Source: Halieaceae bacterium
Lineage (GTDB): Bacteria > Pseudomonadota > Gammaproteobacteria > Pseudomonadales > Halieaceae
Assembly: GCA_028277365.1 (NCBI GenBank)
Contig: JANQGK010000129.1
Location: 1 to 47,913 of the forward strand
Direction: 5' to 3'
DNA: 47,913 nt
This document shows positions 25,601 through 34,139 of the stretch, piece by piece. Within the stretch, counting starts at the first letter, position 1, and every line of letters begins with the position of its first letter. A model generated the notes under the pieces. That model was not told the DNA's origin. It did no database searches and saw only the letters and a program-made list of their open reading frames with translations. Made by a program: the position numbers and the translations under genes.

Positions 25601-26557
25601 TCAGAAGCTGAAGCTTTCCCCGACCAGGTCCTCAGAGACCTGCCAGAGATGCTCCGCGGTGGACAGTTCAAGCGCGTAGTCGCGCACGCCGTGGCTGGTC
25701 GATTCATTCTCGATGGGTGCTACGCCGCAGTCTTCCAGGTATATACCACCCTGGTTTTCCAGTTCCGGCGCGGTGGCGGCGTAGACCGAGGTGGCGGCAC
25801 CGGCGGCCACCGGCTTTAGCCGCCAGTTACCGATTTGCTCTGCGCGGGCATTGAGGAGAGCCTGGTCTGCCTCGTCCATATGGCGGCTCAGTTCGGTTTC
25901 GATGACCCCGGGGTGCACCGCGTAGGCGCGCACTCCGCGCTCCTTGAGCCGCGCGTCCAGTGCCACAGCGAACAGGATGTTGGCAGTCTTGGACTGGCCG
26001 TAGGCGACCCACTTGTTGTAACCGCGCGCGCTGAAGTCAAGATCATCGAAATTCACCGGCGCCATGTGGTGGGCCCTGGAGCTGAGCGCCACGACCCGCG
26101 AGGGCGCGCCTTTGAGCAGCGCCGGCACCAGGCGGCTGGTCATCAGGAAATGCCCCAGGTGGTTGGTGCCGAACTGCAGCTCGAAACCGTCCTCGGTCTT
26201 GAGTTCAGGGCAGCCCATGACGCCGGCATTGTTGATCAGGATATTCAGCGTATCGTGGCGCGCCAGGTAGGCATCAGTGAAGGCGCGCACGCTGGCCAGG
26301 GAGGCCAGATCCAGTTCCATTGCATCCACGGCCTGATTGCCAGTGGACTCGCGAATGCCGGCGGCCACAGTCTCGCCGCGGTCCATGTCGCGGGCGGTCA
26401 GGGTCACGGCAGCGCCGTGCGCAGCCAGGCTGCGGGCCGTCTCCACACCGAGACCGGCGGTGCCCCCGCTGACAAGGGCGCGGGCCTCGGTAAGGTCGAT
26501 GCCCTCCAATACCTGGTCGGTGGTGGTGTCGTGTCCAAAGTTGGCGCGGTCGCTCAT
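25601..26557 (-). CDS. Short-chain dehydrogenase/reductase, retinol-dehydrogenase-like
   Basis: A 318-residue protein with a canonical SDR site: the dinucleotide motif SGGTAGLG near residue 30, NNAGVM near 108, the catalytic Ser in VVALSSRAHH, and YGQSK with Tyr and Lys. The Arg after the second strand (TARDMDRG) suggests NADP(H) preference. The layout and the long substrate loop (PVNFDDLDF) match WW-oxidoreductase and retinol dehydrogenase-like members. Substrate is unknown. It differs clearly from the degenerate SDR at 20361, which has lost the cofactor and Lys positions. Confidence 0.9.
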   Translation of the reverse strand: MSDRANFGHDTTTDQVLEGIDLTEARALVSGGTAGLGVETARSLAAHGAAVTLTARDMDRGETVAAGIRESTGNQAVDAMELDLASLASVRAFTDAYLARHDTLNILINNAGVMGCPELKTEDGFELQFGTNHLGHFLMTSRLVPALLKGAPSRVVALSSRAHHMAPVNFDDLDFSARGYNKWVAYGQSKTANILFAVALDARLKERGVRAYAVHPGVIETELSRHMDEADQALLNARAEQIGNWRLKPVAAGAATSVYAATAPELENQGGIYLEDCGVAPIENESTSHGVRDYALELSTAEHLWQVSEDLVGESFSF

Positions 26558-26594
26558 CGTGGCTCGCTGTTATTGTTCTCTCGGGGTTAGTTTA

Positions 26595-26623
26595 GTGCCG
26601 CCCCGGCGAGGCCGGGGCGGCAC
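26595..26623 (-). terminator. Long perfect hairpin after the peroxiredoxin gene
   Basis: Perfect 13-bp arms (GTGCCGCCCCGGC and its complement) with a 3-base loop lie 16 bases past the peroxiredoxin stop at 26640. On the minus strand the stem is followed by TAAACTAAC, a weak U-tract at best. It also sits about 37 bases upstream of the SDR start, so it insulates that gene. Confidence 0.6.
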
Positions 26624-26639
26624 TGTGTTGGCTGCAGGG

Positions 26640-27119
26640 TTACAGCAGCTCCATAATCGCGTCCGCGGAGCTCACTTCGATGCCCGCACCCGGCTCAACA
26701 TTCAGATGGGTCACCGTGCTGTCGTCGACGACCATGGCGTAGCGCTGGCTGCGTTGGCCCATGCCGAAGCCGCTGCCGTCCAGCACCAGGCCCAGGGCCT
26801 CGGTAAGCTCACCGTTGCCGTCGGCCAACATGAGGATTTCAGAGGCATTCTGCGCCTCGCCCCAGGCGCCCATGACGAAGGCGTCGTTAACGGACAGGCA
26901 GGCGATGGTGTCGACACCGGCGGCTTTGATCTTGTCGGCATTCACCACGAAACCGGGCAGGTGGGTCATGGAGCAACCCGGGGTGAAGGCGCCCGGTACG
27001 GCGAACATCACCACTTTCTTGCCCGAGAACACCTCGTCCGTGGTGATGTCTTGCGGACCCTGGGGGCCCATAACTTTGAGGGTGGCGCTGGGTACTTTGT
27101 CGCCGACTTGGATGGTCAT
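26640..27119 (-). CDS. Peroxiredoxin of the Prx5 type
   Basis: A 159-residue thioredoxin-fold protein. The peroxidatic Cys is in PGAFTPGCSMTHLPGF, the exact Prx5 context. A second Cys occurs in IACLSVNDAFV; there is no clear resolving Cys at the usual place, so glutathione or glutaredoxin could reduce it, consistent with gshA in the genome. It reduces hydrogen peroxide and organic peroxides in the cytosol. The ATG at 27119 has GGAG seven bases upstream, so it is preferred over the ATG at 27131. It is divergent from the methyltransferase at 27209. Confidence 0.93.
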   Translation of the reverse strand: MTIQVGDKVPSATLKVMGPQGPQDITTDEVFSGKKVVMFAVPGAFTPGCSMTHLPGFVVNADKIKAAGVDTIACLSVNDAFVMGAWGEAQNASEILMLADGNGELTEALGLVLDGSGFGMGQRSQRYAMVVDDSTVTHLNVEPGAGIEVSSADAIMELL

Positions 27120-27208
27120 GCTAATCTCCATGCAGTGAGGCGCCCTTGCGGGGCGAGGATTTCGGGCCGAGGCCCACTGCGAATGATTATAGACCCTGAA
27201 CCGCGCCG

Positions 27209-27847
27209 ATGATGCAATGTCCCCTCTGCGGAGCGCCGGATGCCGAGTTCTTCCATCGCGATGAGCATCGCGAGTACTTGCGCTGTGGGGCCTGTCGGCT
27301 GGTCTACGTGCCGCCGCGCTATTTCCTTGATCTGGAAGCCGAGCGGGCCGAATACCTGCTGCATGAAAACGACCCCGCGGACGCCGGCTACCGGGAGTTC
27401 CTGTCGCGCCTGGCCACGCCCTTGCTTTCGCGCCTGGCTCCGGGTTCACGAGGGCTGGACTTCGGGTGCGGCCCGGGCCCGGCCCTGGTGGCCATGCTGC
27501 GGGAGGCGGGTCACGAGGTGGCCCAGTACGACCCCTTCTTCTTCCCCGACCGGACGCCGCTGTCGCGGCGCTACGATTTCATCACCGCCACCGAGGTCGT
27601 GGAACACCTGCACCGACCGGGCGAGGAGCTGGAGCGGCTGTGGGCCCTGCTGCGGCCCGGGGGCTGGCTGGCCGTCATGACCAAGCTGGTCATCGATGCC
27701 CAGGCTTTTGCGAACTGGCACTATAAAAACGACCTGACTCACGTCAGCTTCTTCTCCACTGACACCTGGTGCTGGTGGGGTGAGTGTCAGCAGTCGCCAC
27801 CCGAGTTTTTGGGCAATGATGTTATTTTGCTGCGGCGGGCGCGATGA
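27209..27847 (+). CDS. Class I SAM-dependent methyltransferase with N-terminal zinc ribbon
   Basis: A 212-residue protein. The N-terminus holds a four-Cys zinc ribbon: CPLCG at residues 4-8 and CGAC further on (with an intervening LRCGACRLVY). The methyltransferase core follows: LDFGCGPGPALVAM (motif I) and ITATEVVEHLHRPGEEL (a common motif for bacterial methyltransferases of the type 23 group). The C-terminal part is rich in Trp and Cys (TWCWWGECQ). Substrate is unknown. Its 3' end overlaps the convergent phaD-like gene by 26 bases. Confidence 0.88.
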   Translation: MMQCPLCGAPDAEFFHRDEHREYLRCGACRLVYVPPRYFLDLEAERAEYLLHENDPADAGYREFLSRLATPLLSRLAPGSRGLDFGCGPGPALVAMLREAGHEVAQYDPFFFPDRTPLSRRYDFITATEVVEHLHRPGEELERLWALLRPGGWLAVMTKLVIDAQAFANWHYKNDLTHVSFFSTDTWCWWGECQQSPPEFLGNDVILLRRAR

Positions 27848-28469
27848 TGGTGCGGTAGATATTGCGCACCTGATCGTAGAACTCCCGCTGCTGCTCGCCC
27901 AGGTAGGGCGCGATCATGCTCATCAGCTGGTAGACGCCTTTGTGGATGATCAGCGCCGGCGGTCGGTCCTCGTGCAGCAGGTGGTCGTAGTTGAGCCAGT
28001 AGTTCAGTAGCAGCACCATATTGTCGACCAGGGCCTCGGCCTCTTCGTCACTGGTGGTCACCACCGCGGCGTCGCTGAGGGTGCGCCACACCGCGCTAAT
28101 GGCTTCATGCTTCAGGTCCACGATACGGCGAAAGCGCCGCCGCAGTTCCGGGTAGCGGTCCAGCAGATCGCTGAGGTTGCGGTACAGGAAGCGATGGTTA
28201 TACATCTCCTCGAACACCACGTAGAGATAAAACCAGTTGTCTTCCACGCTGAGCGGGCGATCGATGGGGGCGTTGAGGATCTCGGTAATGCCGTGTTCGT
28301 ACTGGTCGAACAGCTCGGCGATGATCACGTCCTTGCCTTTGAAGTGGTAGTAGAGGTTGCCCGGGCTGATATCCAGCTCGTTGGCAATATCCACGGTGGT
28401 GGTATTGGGCTCGCCCTCCCGGTTGAAGAGTTCAAGGCTGCTGTGCAGGATGCGATCCCGGGTTTTCAT
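27822..28469 (-). CDS. phaD: TetR family regulator, PhaD-like
   Basis: A 215-residue TetR protein. The N-terminal helix-turn-helix (TVDIANELDISPGNLYYHFKGKD) and the start MKTRDRIL resemble PhaD of Pseudomonas, as does the C-terminal domain with QLMSMIAPYL. In Pseudomonas PhaD activates the pha cluster and the phasin genes. The assignment is strengthened by the two phasin genes just upstream on the same strand. No phaC synthase or depolymerase gene occurs in the window, so the polymer genes must be elsewhere. The ligand is unknown. Confidence 0.8.
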   Translation of the reverse strand: MKTRDRILHSSLELFNREGEPNTTTVDIANELDISPGNLYYHFKGKDVIIAELFDQYEHGITEILNAPIDRPLSVEDNWFYLYVVFEEMYNHRFLYRNLSDLLDRYPELRRRFRRIVDLKHEAISAVWRTLSDAAVVTTSDEEAEALVDNMVLLLNYWLNYDHLLHEDRPPALIIHKGVYQLMSMIAPYLGEQQREFYDQVRNIYRTIIAPAAAK

Positions 28470-28487
28470 GGCGCGTGGGTGTCTGGC

Positions 28488-29000
28488 CTAGCGGCGCTTG
28501 CGGGCGGGTGCGGCTTTTTTTGCGGCAGCTTTGCGCTTCACCGGGGTCTTGGCGGTCGTCTTCTTTTTGGCGGGCGCCTTTTGGCCAGCCGCGGCTTTTT
28601 TCTTCGCAGTGGGCTTCTTCCTGGCAGCCGTGCCGGCCTTGCGTTTCGGCTTGCCGGCGGTAAGCGCATCCAGCTTCTTTTCCAGGGCATCGAGCCGGGC
28701 ATTGATCGCCTCGATCTCGTCGTTGCGCACCAGGTTCAGGTGGAAGGTGTCGCGCACGCGGCCGATACGCTCCTCAACGCTGAGGCTGCTGGTCTTGCGG
28801 ATGCTGGAGAAGGAGTCGCGCACCTCGTCTTCCAGCCGACTGCCTTTCTCCACCAGCTCGCGGAACAGCCGGGGCGGTTCCTTGGCGGCCTCCTCCAGTT
28901 TGCCCTGGGCGTCGCGTATGGCCTTGCCATAGGCGCCGAGTCCGGCGAGCCAGATATTGCGGGCGATGTCGGAGGGTTTGTCGCTGCTGTCGTTACTCAT
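28488..29000 (-). CDS. Phasin with C-terminal histone H1-like tail (PhaF-like)
   Basis: A 170-residue protein. The N-terminal phasin domain has IARNIWLAGLGAYGKAIRDAQGKLEE, the typical granule-binding opening, then a helix with a coiled-coil-like stretch around 75-108. From about residue 115 the protein is built of Lys, Ala and Pro (motifs such as AAKK and KKK), resembling the DNA-binding tail of PhaF. PhaF binds PHA granules and DNA and helps share granules between daughter cells. ATG at 29000 is chosen because GAGG precedes it and the upstream residues are not family-like. It lies 18 bases upstream of phaD-like and 146 bases downstream of the second phasin. Confidence 0.85.
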   Translation of the reverse strand: MSNDSSDKPSDIARNIWLAGLGAYGKAIRDAQGKLEEAAKEPPRLFRELVEKGSRLEDEVRDSFSSIRKTSSLSVEERIGRVRDTFHLNLVRNDEIEAINARLDALEKKLDALTAGKPKRKAGTAARKKPTAKKKAAAGQKAPAKKKTTAKTPVKRKAAAKKAAPARKRR

Positions 29001-29034
29001 GATCGAAACCTCGTGGCGGGGGGGTCGATCATAC

Positions 29035-29063
29035 AAAAAAAAGGGGGGTCGCTTGGACCCCCC
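29035..29063 (-). terminator. Intrinsic terminator after the N-tailed phasin gene
   Basis: On the minus strand an 8-bp stem GGGGGGTC/GACCCCCC with a 5-base loop is followed at once by eight T. This is a textbook Rho-independent terminator ending the transcript of the gene at 29147-29611 and separating it from the PhaF-like gene, which begins 35 bases further on. Confidence 0.9.
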
Positions 29064-29146
29064 GAAAACATGCGCTCTGGGCGCACAGTAGAACGCAGAC
29101 AGCTAGTCGCGGACAGCTAATCTCTGACGTTGATCCGAACAGGCCG

Positions 29147-29611
29147 TTAGGCGGCCTTGGCGGTTACCGACTCACGCAGGGTTTCAAAGCTCTCGCGAGC
29201 CTTGTCCAGGCGAGCGCGGATTTCCATGCGGAACTCTTCGCGATCGGTCAGCTTGAGTTCGGGCAGCTCGATGTCCTTGATGCGCTTCTTGGCTTCGGTT
29301 TCAACCTTTTCGCCGCGCTTGACCAGTTCGTTGAACAGGTCTTCGGCTTTCTTGCGGCGATCGTTCATGCGCTTTTCAGCTGCTTCGATCTGGTTCTGGG
29401 CTTCTTCGAAAGCCTTGCCATAAACGCCGAGGCCGGCCAGGAATACGTTGCGTGCATTTTCCTGGGCCTTTTCTGCGAAGCTCACCTGTACCGGCTTCTT
29501 CGGTGCAGTCTTCTTAGCAGTCGTCTTTTTCGCAGTGGTCTTCTTGGCGGCGGCCTTGCGGGCCGGCGCCTTCTTTGCTTTTGCCTTGGCAGCAGTTGCT
29601 TGGGTTGCCAT
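29147..29611 (-). CDS. Phasin with N-terminal histone H1-like tail
   Basis: A 154-residue protein. Residues 1-40 are Ala/Lys/Thr repeats (AAAKK, KKTTAKKT), resembling histone H1. The phasin domain follows with NARNVFLAGLGVYGKAFEEAQNQIE, near identical in pattern to the other phasin, and a helical region to the C-terminus (ELKLTDREEF, ARESFETLRE). The tail is at the opposite end from that of the neighbouring phasin, so the pair are mirror-like. ATG at 29611 is preceded by a strong AGGAGA. It ends in its own terminator (29035-29063), so it can be expressed at a level different from the other phasin. Confidence 0.85.
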   Translation of the reverse strand: MATQATAAKAKAKKAPARKAAAKKTTAKKTTAKKTAPKKPVQVSFAEKAQENARNVFLAGLGVYGKAFEEAQNQIEAAEKRMNDRRKKAEDLFNELVKRGEKVETEAKKRIKDIELPELKLTDREEFRMEIRARLDKARESFETLRESVTAKAA

Positions 29612-29821
29612 GTTTCATCTCCTGTCGATGAGTGAGGCGCCGTCGTTCAGCGCTATATCCACAAGCTACGGAGAATTTTTAGAAAGGGCATACTAAAAAC
29701 CAGCCGCGCACTGGTAATTTTTCTCATGCTGCTGCAGCGTTAAGAAAAGCAAAGCCTTAATCCCGCCCGGCGGCGAGCGCGTATACTTGAAATCGATTCA
29801 GTCACGCGCGGGCGGTCCTGC

Positions 29822-31009
29822 ATGTTCAAACACAGATTTTTTCTGCCAGGTCTGGTGGTGGTGATCGGCATCGCGCTGTCGGTGCTCATTGTTACCGGCA
29901 AGCCGCGGCCGGCGCCCGTACCTCAGGAGGCCCCGCCACCGCCGGCGGTGGAAGTGATCGTGGCCCAGCCCAGCGATGTCACCCTGACGGCGACCAGCCA
30001 GGGTACAGTGCGGCCGCGGCGGGAGATCAACATTGTCAGCCAGGCGGACGGCATCGTGGTCGCGGTGGATCAACACTTTGCCGACGGCGGCTTCTTTGAC
30101 GCCGATACCGCGCTGGTGCAGTTGGAAGATGCCGACTACCGGCTGGAACTGATTCGCGCCGAGGCCCAGGTGGCAGATGCCGCCCAGCTGGTTGCCCAGG
30201 AGAAGGGCCGGGCCCGCCAGGCCGCACGCGAATGGCGCGATCTGGGTAACAGCGAGGCCAACGAGCTGTTCCTGCGCAAGCCGCAGCTGGCCGGTGCCGA
30301 GGCCGCGCTGGCGGCCGCCAGGGCTAATGTCGAACAGGCAAAGCTGGACCTGGCGCGCACCGCTATCTCAGTGCCCTTCAACGGCCGGGTGCGGGAGAAA
30401 ATGGTGGATGTGGGGCAGTACGTGACGCGGGGAACCTCGGTAGCCCGGGTCTACGACACCGACGTGGCCGAGGTGCGGCTGCCGCTGACCGACCGCCAGG
30501 TGGCGCTGTTGGACCTGCCGCTCAATTTCCGTGCTGGAGACTCGGCACCGGAGGCCGCGGCAGTCTTGCTGACCGCGCGCTTTGCCGACCGCGAGTGGCA
30601 GTGGCCTGGCCGTGTCGTGCGCACCGAGGGCAGCATCGATGTCGACAGCCGGGTGATCTACGCGGTGGTGGAAGTCGACAAGCCCTTTGAGCCCGCGTCG
30701 AACAGCGATCGACCGCCCCTGTCCATCGGCCTGTTTGTCGAAGCCGAAATCCAGGGCCGCCAACTCAGCCAGGTGGTAACGCTGCCGCGCAACGCCCTGC
30801 GCAATGATGGCACGGTGCTGCTTGTCGATGAAGAAGACAGGCTGGCCACCCGCCCGGTGCGGGTGCTGAAAAGCGCCCGCCGCCAGGTCTGGGTGCAGGG
30901 GCTCACGCGAAATGACAGCGTAGTAGTCTCCCAGCCGGCGGTGGCCGTGGAGGGCATGGCGGTGACCGTGCGCCACGTAGACGGCCTGCTAGGCAGCCTG
31001 GGGAACTAG
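29822..31009 (+). CDS. RND efflux periplasmic adaptor (membrane fusion protein)
   Basis: A 395-residue protein. A single N-terminal membrane segment (LPGLVVVIGIALSVLIV) lacks a lipobox, so it is an inner-membrane anchored adaptor. Downstream are the barrel-sandwich/lipoyl half (SQGTVRPRREINIVSQADG), an alpha-hairpin of about 60 residues (AQVADAAQLVAQEKGRARQA to ANVEQAKLDLARTA), then the second lipoyl half SVPFNGRVREKMVDVGQYV, and the beta-barrel and membrane-proximal domains. It links an RND pump to an outer-membrane channel. The next gene, four bases downstream, is the pump. No outer-membrane factor gene (TolC-like) is adjacent. Confidence 0.93.
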   Translation: MFKHRFFLPGLVVVIGIALSVLIVTGKPRPAPVPQEAPPPPAVEVIVAQPSDVTLTATSQGTVRPRREINIVSQADGIVVAVDQHFADGGFFDADTALVQLEDADYRLELIRAEAQVADAAQLVAQEKGRARQAAREWRDLGNSEANELFLRKPQLAGAEAALAAARANVEQAKLDLARTAISVPFNGRVREKMVDVGQYVTRGTSVARVYDTDVAEVRLPLTDRQVALLDLPLNFRAGDSAPEAAAVLLTARFADREWQWPGRVVRTEGSIDVDSRVIYAVVEVDKPFEPASNSDRPPLSIGLFVEAEIQGRQLSQVVTLPRNALRNDGTVLLVDEEDRLATRPVRVLKSARRQVWVQGLTRNDSVVVSQPAVAVEGMAVTVRHVDGLLGSLGN

Positions 31010-31013
31010 TCGC

Positions 31014-34000
31014 ATGATTGCGTGGTTCGTCCGCAACCCCATTGCCGCCAACCTGCTGATGGTGCTGATCATCGTCGGCGGCTTTACCGGCCTGCCTTCC
31101 CTCGAAAAGCAGTTCTTTCCCGACATCGAGATCAACACGGTCAATGTCACCATGTCCTATCTCGGAGCTGGCCCCACCGAGGTGGAAGAGCAGATCTGCG
31201 TGCGAATCGAGGAGGCCGTGCACGATCTCAATGGGGTCAAGGAAATCCGTTCCACGGCCCGGGAGGGCACCGGCACGGTGCTGATCGAAGCCGAGCGCGG
31301 CTACGACATGCAGCGGCTCACGGCGGAGGTAAAAACGCGGGTTGACGCCATCACTACCTTCCCCGCCGAAGCGGAGAAGCCCATCGTTACCGAGTTGGCC
31401 TACCGTGAACGCATGATGACTGTGACCGTGGCGGGCGATATCGGCGAGGGCAATCTGAAGGCGCTGGCCGAAAGCCTGCGGGATGACCTGGCGGCACAGC
31501 CTTACGTATCCGTTGTCGAAATTCAGTCTCCCCGGCCTTATGAGGTGTCTGTTGAGGTGTCTGAGTACACACTTCGGCGGTACGGCCTGCGCTTCGATGA
31601 CGTGGTGCGGGCCATCCAAACGTCCTCTCTCAACCTGCCGGCGGGGTCCATCAAGTCAGAGACCGGCGACATCCGCCTGCAAACCCGCGGCCAGGCATAC
31701 GAGCGCGCAGATTTCGAGAATATTGTGCTGGTCAGCAAAAGGGATGGCACGCGGGTTCTATTGGGCGATGTGGCCACAGTCATCGACGGCTTTGAGGACG
31801 TCGATGTACGCCATCGATTCAATGACACGCCCTCTCACGACATGCAGGTATTCGTGACGTCCAGGCCCAATGTGCTGTTGACCAGTGAGAGCGTGTCGGA
31901 CTGGGTGGCGCGCACCCGGCCGCGGCTTCCGGAGGGAGTGTCGCTCACAATTTGGCGCGACCAATCAGACCCCTTTAATAGCCGTGTAGAGACGCTGGTA
32001 AAGAATGGCATCGGCGGTCTGATTCTGGTGTTTGCGGTACTGGTCCTGTTCCTCAGGCCGATGCTGGCGGTCTGGGTGTGTGTGGGGATAGCCGTGGCCT
32101 TTCTTGGCACGTTTTTCATCCTGCCTTACACCGGCGTGCCCCTACACATGATTTCACTGTTTGCCTTCCTGCTGATTCTCGGCATCGTGGTGGACGACGC
32201 CATTATTGTTGGTGAGGCGATCCACTCGCGGCAGAGCAGCGGCGACCTGGGTGATCACGGTGCCATTCTCGGTGCTCAGGGCGTGGTCAAGCCTGTCATG
32301 TTTGCAGTGATATCGACCATGATCTTTTTTGCTCCGATGTGGTTTATGCCGGGTGAAATGGCTGAAGTCGCGATGGCCATTCCGACGGTCGTGACGCTGG
32401 CGTTGGCCTTTTCACTGATCGAATGCCTGCTGATTCTGCCGGCACACCTGGCGCACATGCGACCGGTGCAGCCCGCCAGGACCGGCTGGCTGGCGGGGCT
32501 GGAACAGGCCAGAGAACGTTGTGCCGACGCCATGGTGGCCTTCGCGGCCAACCGGTTCCGGCCTTTCCTGGAGCGCAGCCTGCGCCGTAACCTGCTAACG
32601 CTGAGCCTGTTCTTCATGTTCCTGCTGATTACCTTGAGTATCTACGCAGGGGGGTGGATAGCTTCAGGCTTCTTTCCCAGTGTCAGCGCAGACACCGTGA
32701 GAGCGCGCATCGAGTTGCAGGAAGGCGCCGCCTTCCAGGACACCCTTGACCGGCTGCAGCAAGTCGAGGCGGCCGCGCTGCGCACCAAGAGTGAGTTCAA
32801 CAGCCGCGAGGAGTACAAAGCCGACGGCCCGGTCATAGGCTTGATCAACTCGGTGGGCAGAGACAATGAAGTTGATGTTTGGATGGCGCTGGAAAACGAC
32901 GAGGTCGACATAGCCAGGGTCAGTGACTACTGGCGAGCGCAGATTGGAGACCTCGGCGAAGTCGAGGATTTCTCGATTGATTACACGATTCGGGAGAACG
33001 ATAAGCCCATACGCCTGGTGCTGGCATCGCCCTCTGTGGCAGATCTGAGCAGCGTTGCGGACGAACTTCGCGCCAGCCTTCTCAGCTACCCGGGAGTGTA
33101 CAACGTCAACGACAGCCTGCAGGCGCCTCGTGAAGAGATCGAACTGGACCTGAAGCCCGCCGCTGAAAACCTCGGCATCACGCTCTCGGATCTCGCCCAA
33201 CAGGTGCGGCGCGCCTTTTACGGTGCCGAGGCCCAGCGTATTCCCCGCACCCGGGAAGATGTGAAGGTGATGGTGCGCTACCCGGAGCAGGAGCGGGTAT
33301 CGGTCGACAACCTCAACCAGATGCGAATCCGCACACCGGACGGCCGCGAGGTGCCGTTTGAGGCCGTCGCCGAGGTGCGCTTTGTCAGTGGCTACCAGAC
33401 GATAGAGCGTCTGGATCGAAAACGCACGCTGGAGGTGACTGCAGAAGTCCAGGAGGGCAAGGCCAGCCCGCGGGCGGTCGTCAACGAGATACTGAGCAAG
33501 GACCTGCCCCGCTGGCGCAACCTGTATCCGGGGCTCTCCATGGCGCTGGACGGCGAGTTGCAGGAGCAGCAGGAATTCCAGGCCGCGATGCTTAAATACA
33601 TGGGCCTGTCGATGCTGATTATCTACGGCCTGATGGCGATTCCCTTCCGGTCCTACTGGCAGCCGGTGCTGATCCTCACAGCCATACCGTTTGGCGTCAT
33701 GGGGGCGATCTGGGGCCATATCATCATGGGTCGTGAGATCAGCATGTTCTCCCTGATGGGGGTGCTGGCCTGCGCCGGTGTGGTGGTTAACGACAACCTG
33801 GTGTTGATCGACCGCATCAACCAGTTGCGAGATCAGGGTCTGTCGGTGATGGAGTCCCTGTTACAGGGCGGCCAGGACCGCTTCCGGCCCATTATTCTGA
33901 CTTCGCTGACCACCTTTATCGGCCTGCTGCCGATCATGGCGGAAACCAGCGTGCAGGCGCAGTTCCTGATCCCGATGGTGATATCGCTGGCCTTCGGTGT

Positions 34001-34139
34001 GCTGTTTGCGACCGCCGTGACGCTGGTGCTGGTGCCGGCCCTGTATCTGTTCGGCGAGCAGTTCCAGGATCGATTCCTGCGCCGCGAGCCGGTGCTGTCT
34101 CGGTCTGAAGTGTCCGGAGAGTCAGTGCAGGGCGCCTGA
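31014..34139 (+). CDS. RND family efflux pump permease
   Basis: A 1041-residue inner-membrane pump with 12 transmembrane helices and two large periplasmic loops. The N-terminal MIAWFVRNPIAANLLMVLI is typical. Proton-relay acidic residues occur in TM4 (GIVVDDAIIVGEAIH) and the NDNLVLIDR motif of TM10. The gene pair with the adaptor is enough for a tripartite pump when combined with a shared TolC. Substrates cannot be inferred: hydrophobic compounds or detergents are likely. Its 3' end overlaps the convergent hslO gene by 18 bases. Confidence 0.95.
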   Translation: MIAWFVRNPIAANLLMVLIIVGGFTGLPSLEKQFFPDIEINTVNVTMSYLGAGPTEVEEQICVRIEEAVHDLNGVKEIRSTAREGTGTVLIEAERGYDMQRLTAEVKTRVDAITTFPAEAEKPIVTELAYRERMMTVTVAGDIGEGNLKALAESLRDDLAAQPYVSVVEIQSPRPYEVSVEVSEYTLRRYGLRFDDVVRAIQTSSLNLPAGSIKSETGDIRLQTRGQAYERADFENIVLVSKRDGTRVLLGDVATVIDGFEDVDVRHRFNDTPSHDMQVFVTSRPNVLLTSESVSDWVARTRPRLPEGVSLTIWRDQSDPFNSRVETLVKNGIGGLILVFAVLVLFLRPMLAVWVCVGIAVAFLGTFFILPYTGVPLHMISLFAFLLILGIVVDDAIIVGEAIHSRQSSGDLGDHGAILGAQGVVKPVMFAVISTMIFFAPMWFMPGEMAEVAMAIPTVVTLALAFSLIECLLILPAHLAHMRPVQPARTGWLAGLEQARERCADAMVAFAANRFRPFLERSLRRNLLTLSLFFMFLLITLSIYAGGWIASGFFPSVSADTVRARIELQEGAAFQDTLDRLQQVEAAALRTKSEFNSREEYKADGPVIGLINSVGRDNEVDVWMALENDEVDIARVSDYWRAQIGDLGEVEDFSIDYTIRENDKPIRLVLASPSVADLSSVADELRASLLSYPGVYNVNDSLQAPREEIELDLKPAAENLGITLSDLAQQVRRAFYGAEAQRIPRTREDVKVMVRYPEQERVSVDNLNQMRIRTPDGREVPFEAVAEVRFVSGYQTIERLDRKRTLEVTAEVQEGKASPRAVVNEILSKDLPRWRNLYPGLSMALDGELQEQQEFQAAMLKYMGLSMLIIYGLMAIPFRSYWQPVLILTAIPFGVMGAIWGHIIMGREISMFSLMGVLACAGVVVNDNLVLIDRINQLRDQGLSVMESLLQGGQDRFRPIILTSLTTFIGLLPIMAETSVQAQFLIPMVISLAFGVLFATAVTLVLVPALYLFGEQFQDRFLRREPVLSRSEVSGESVQGA

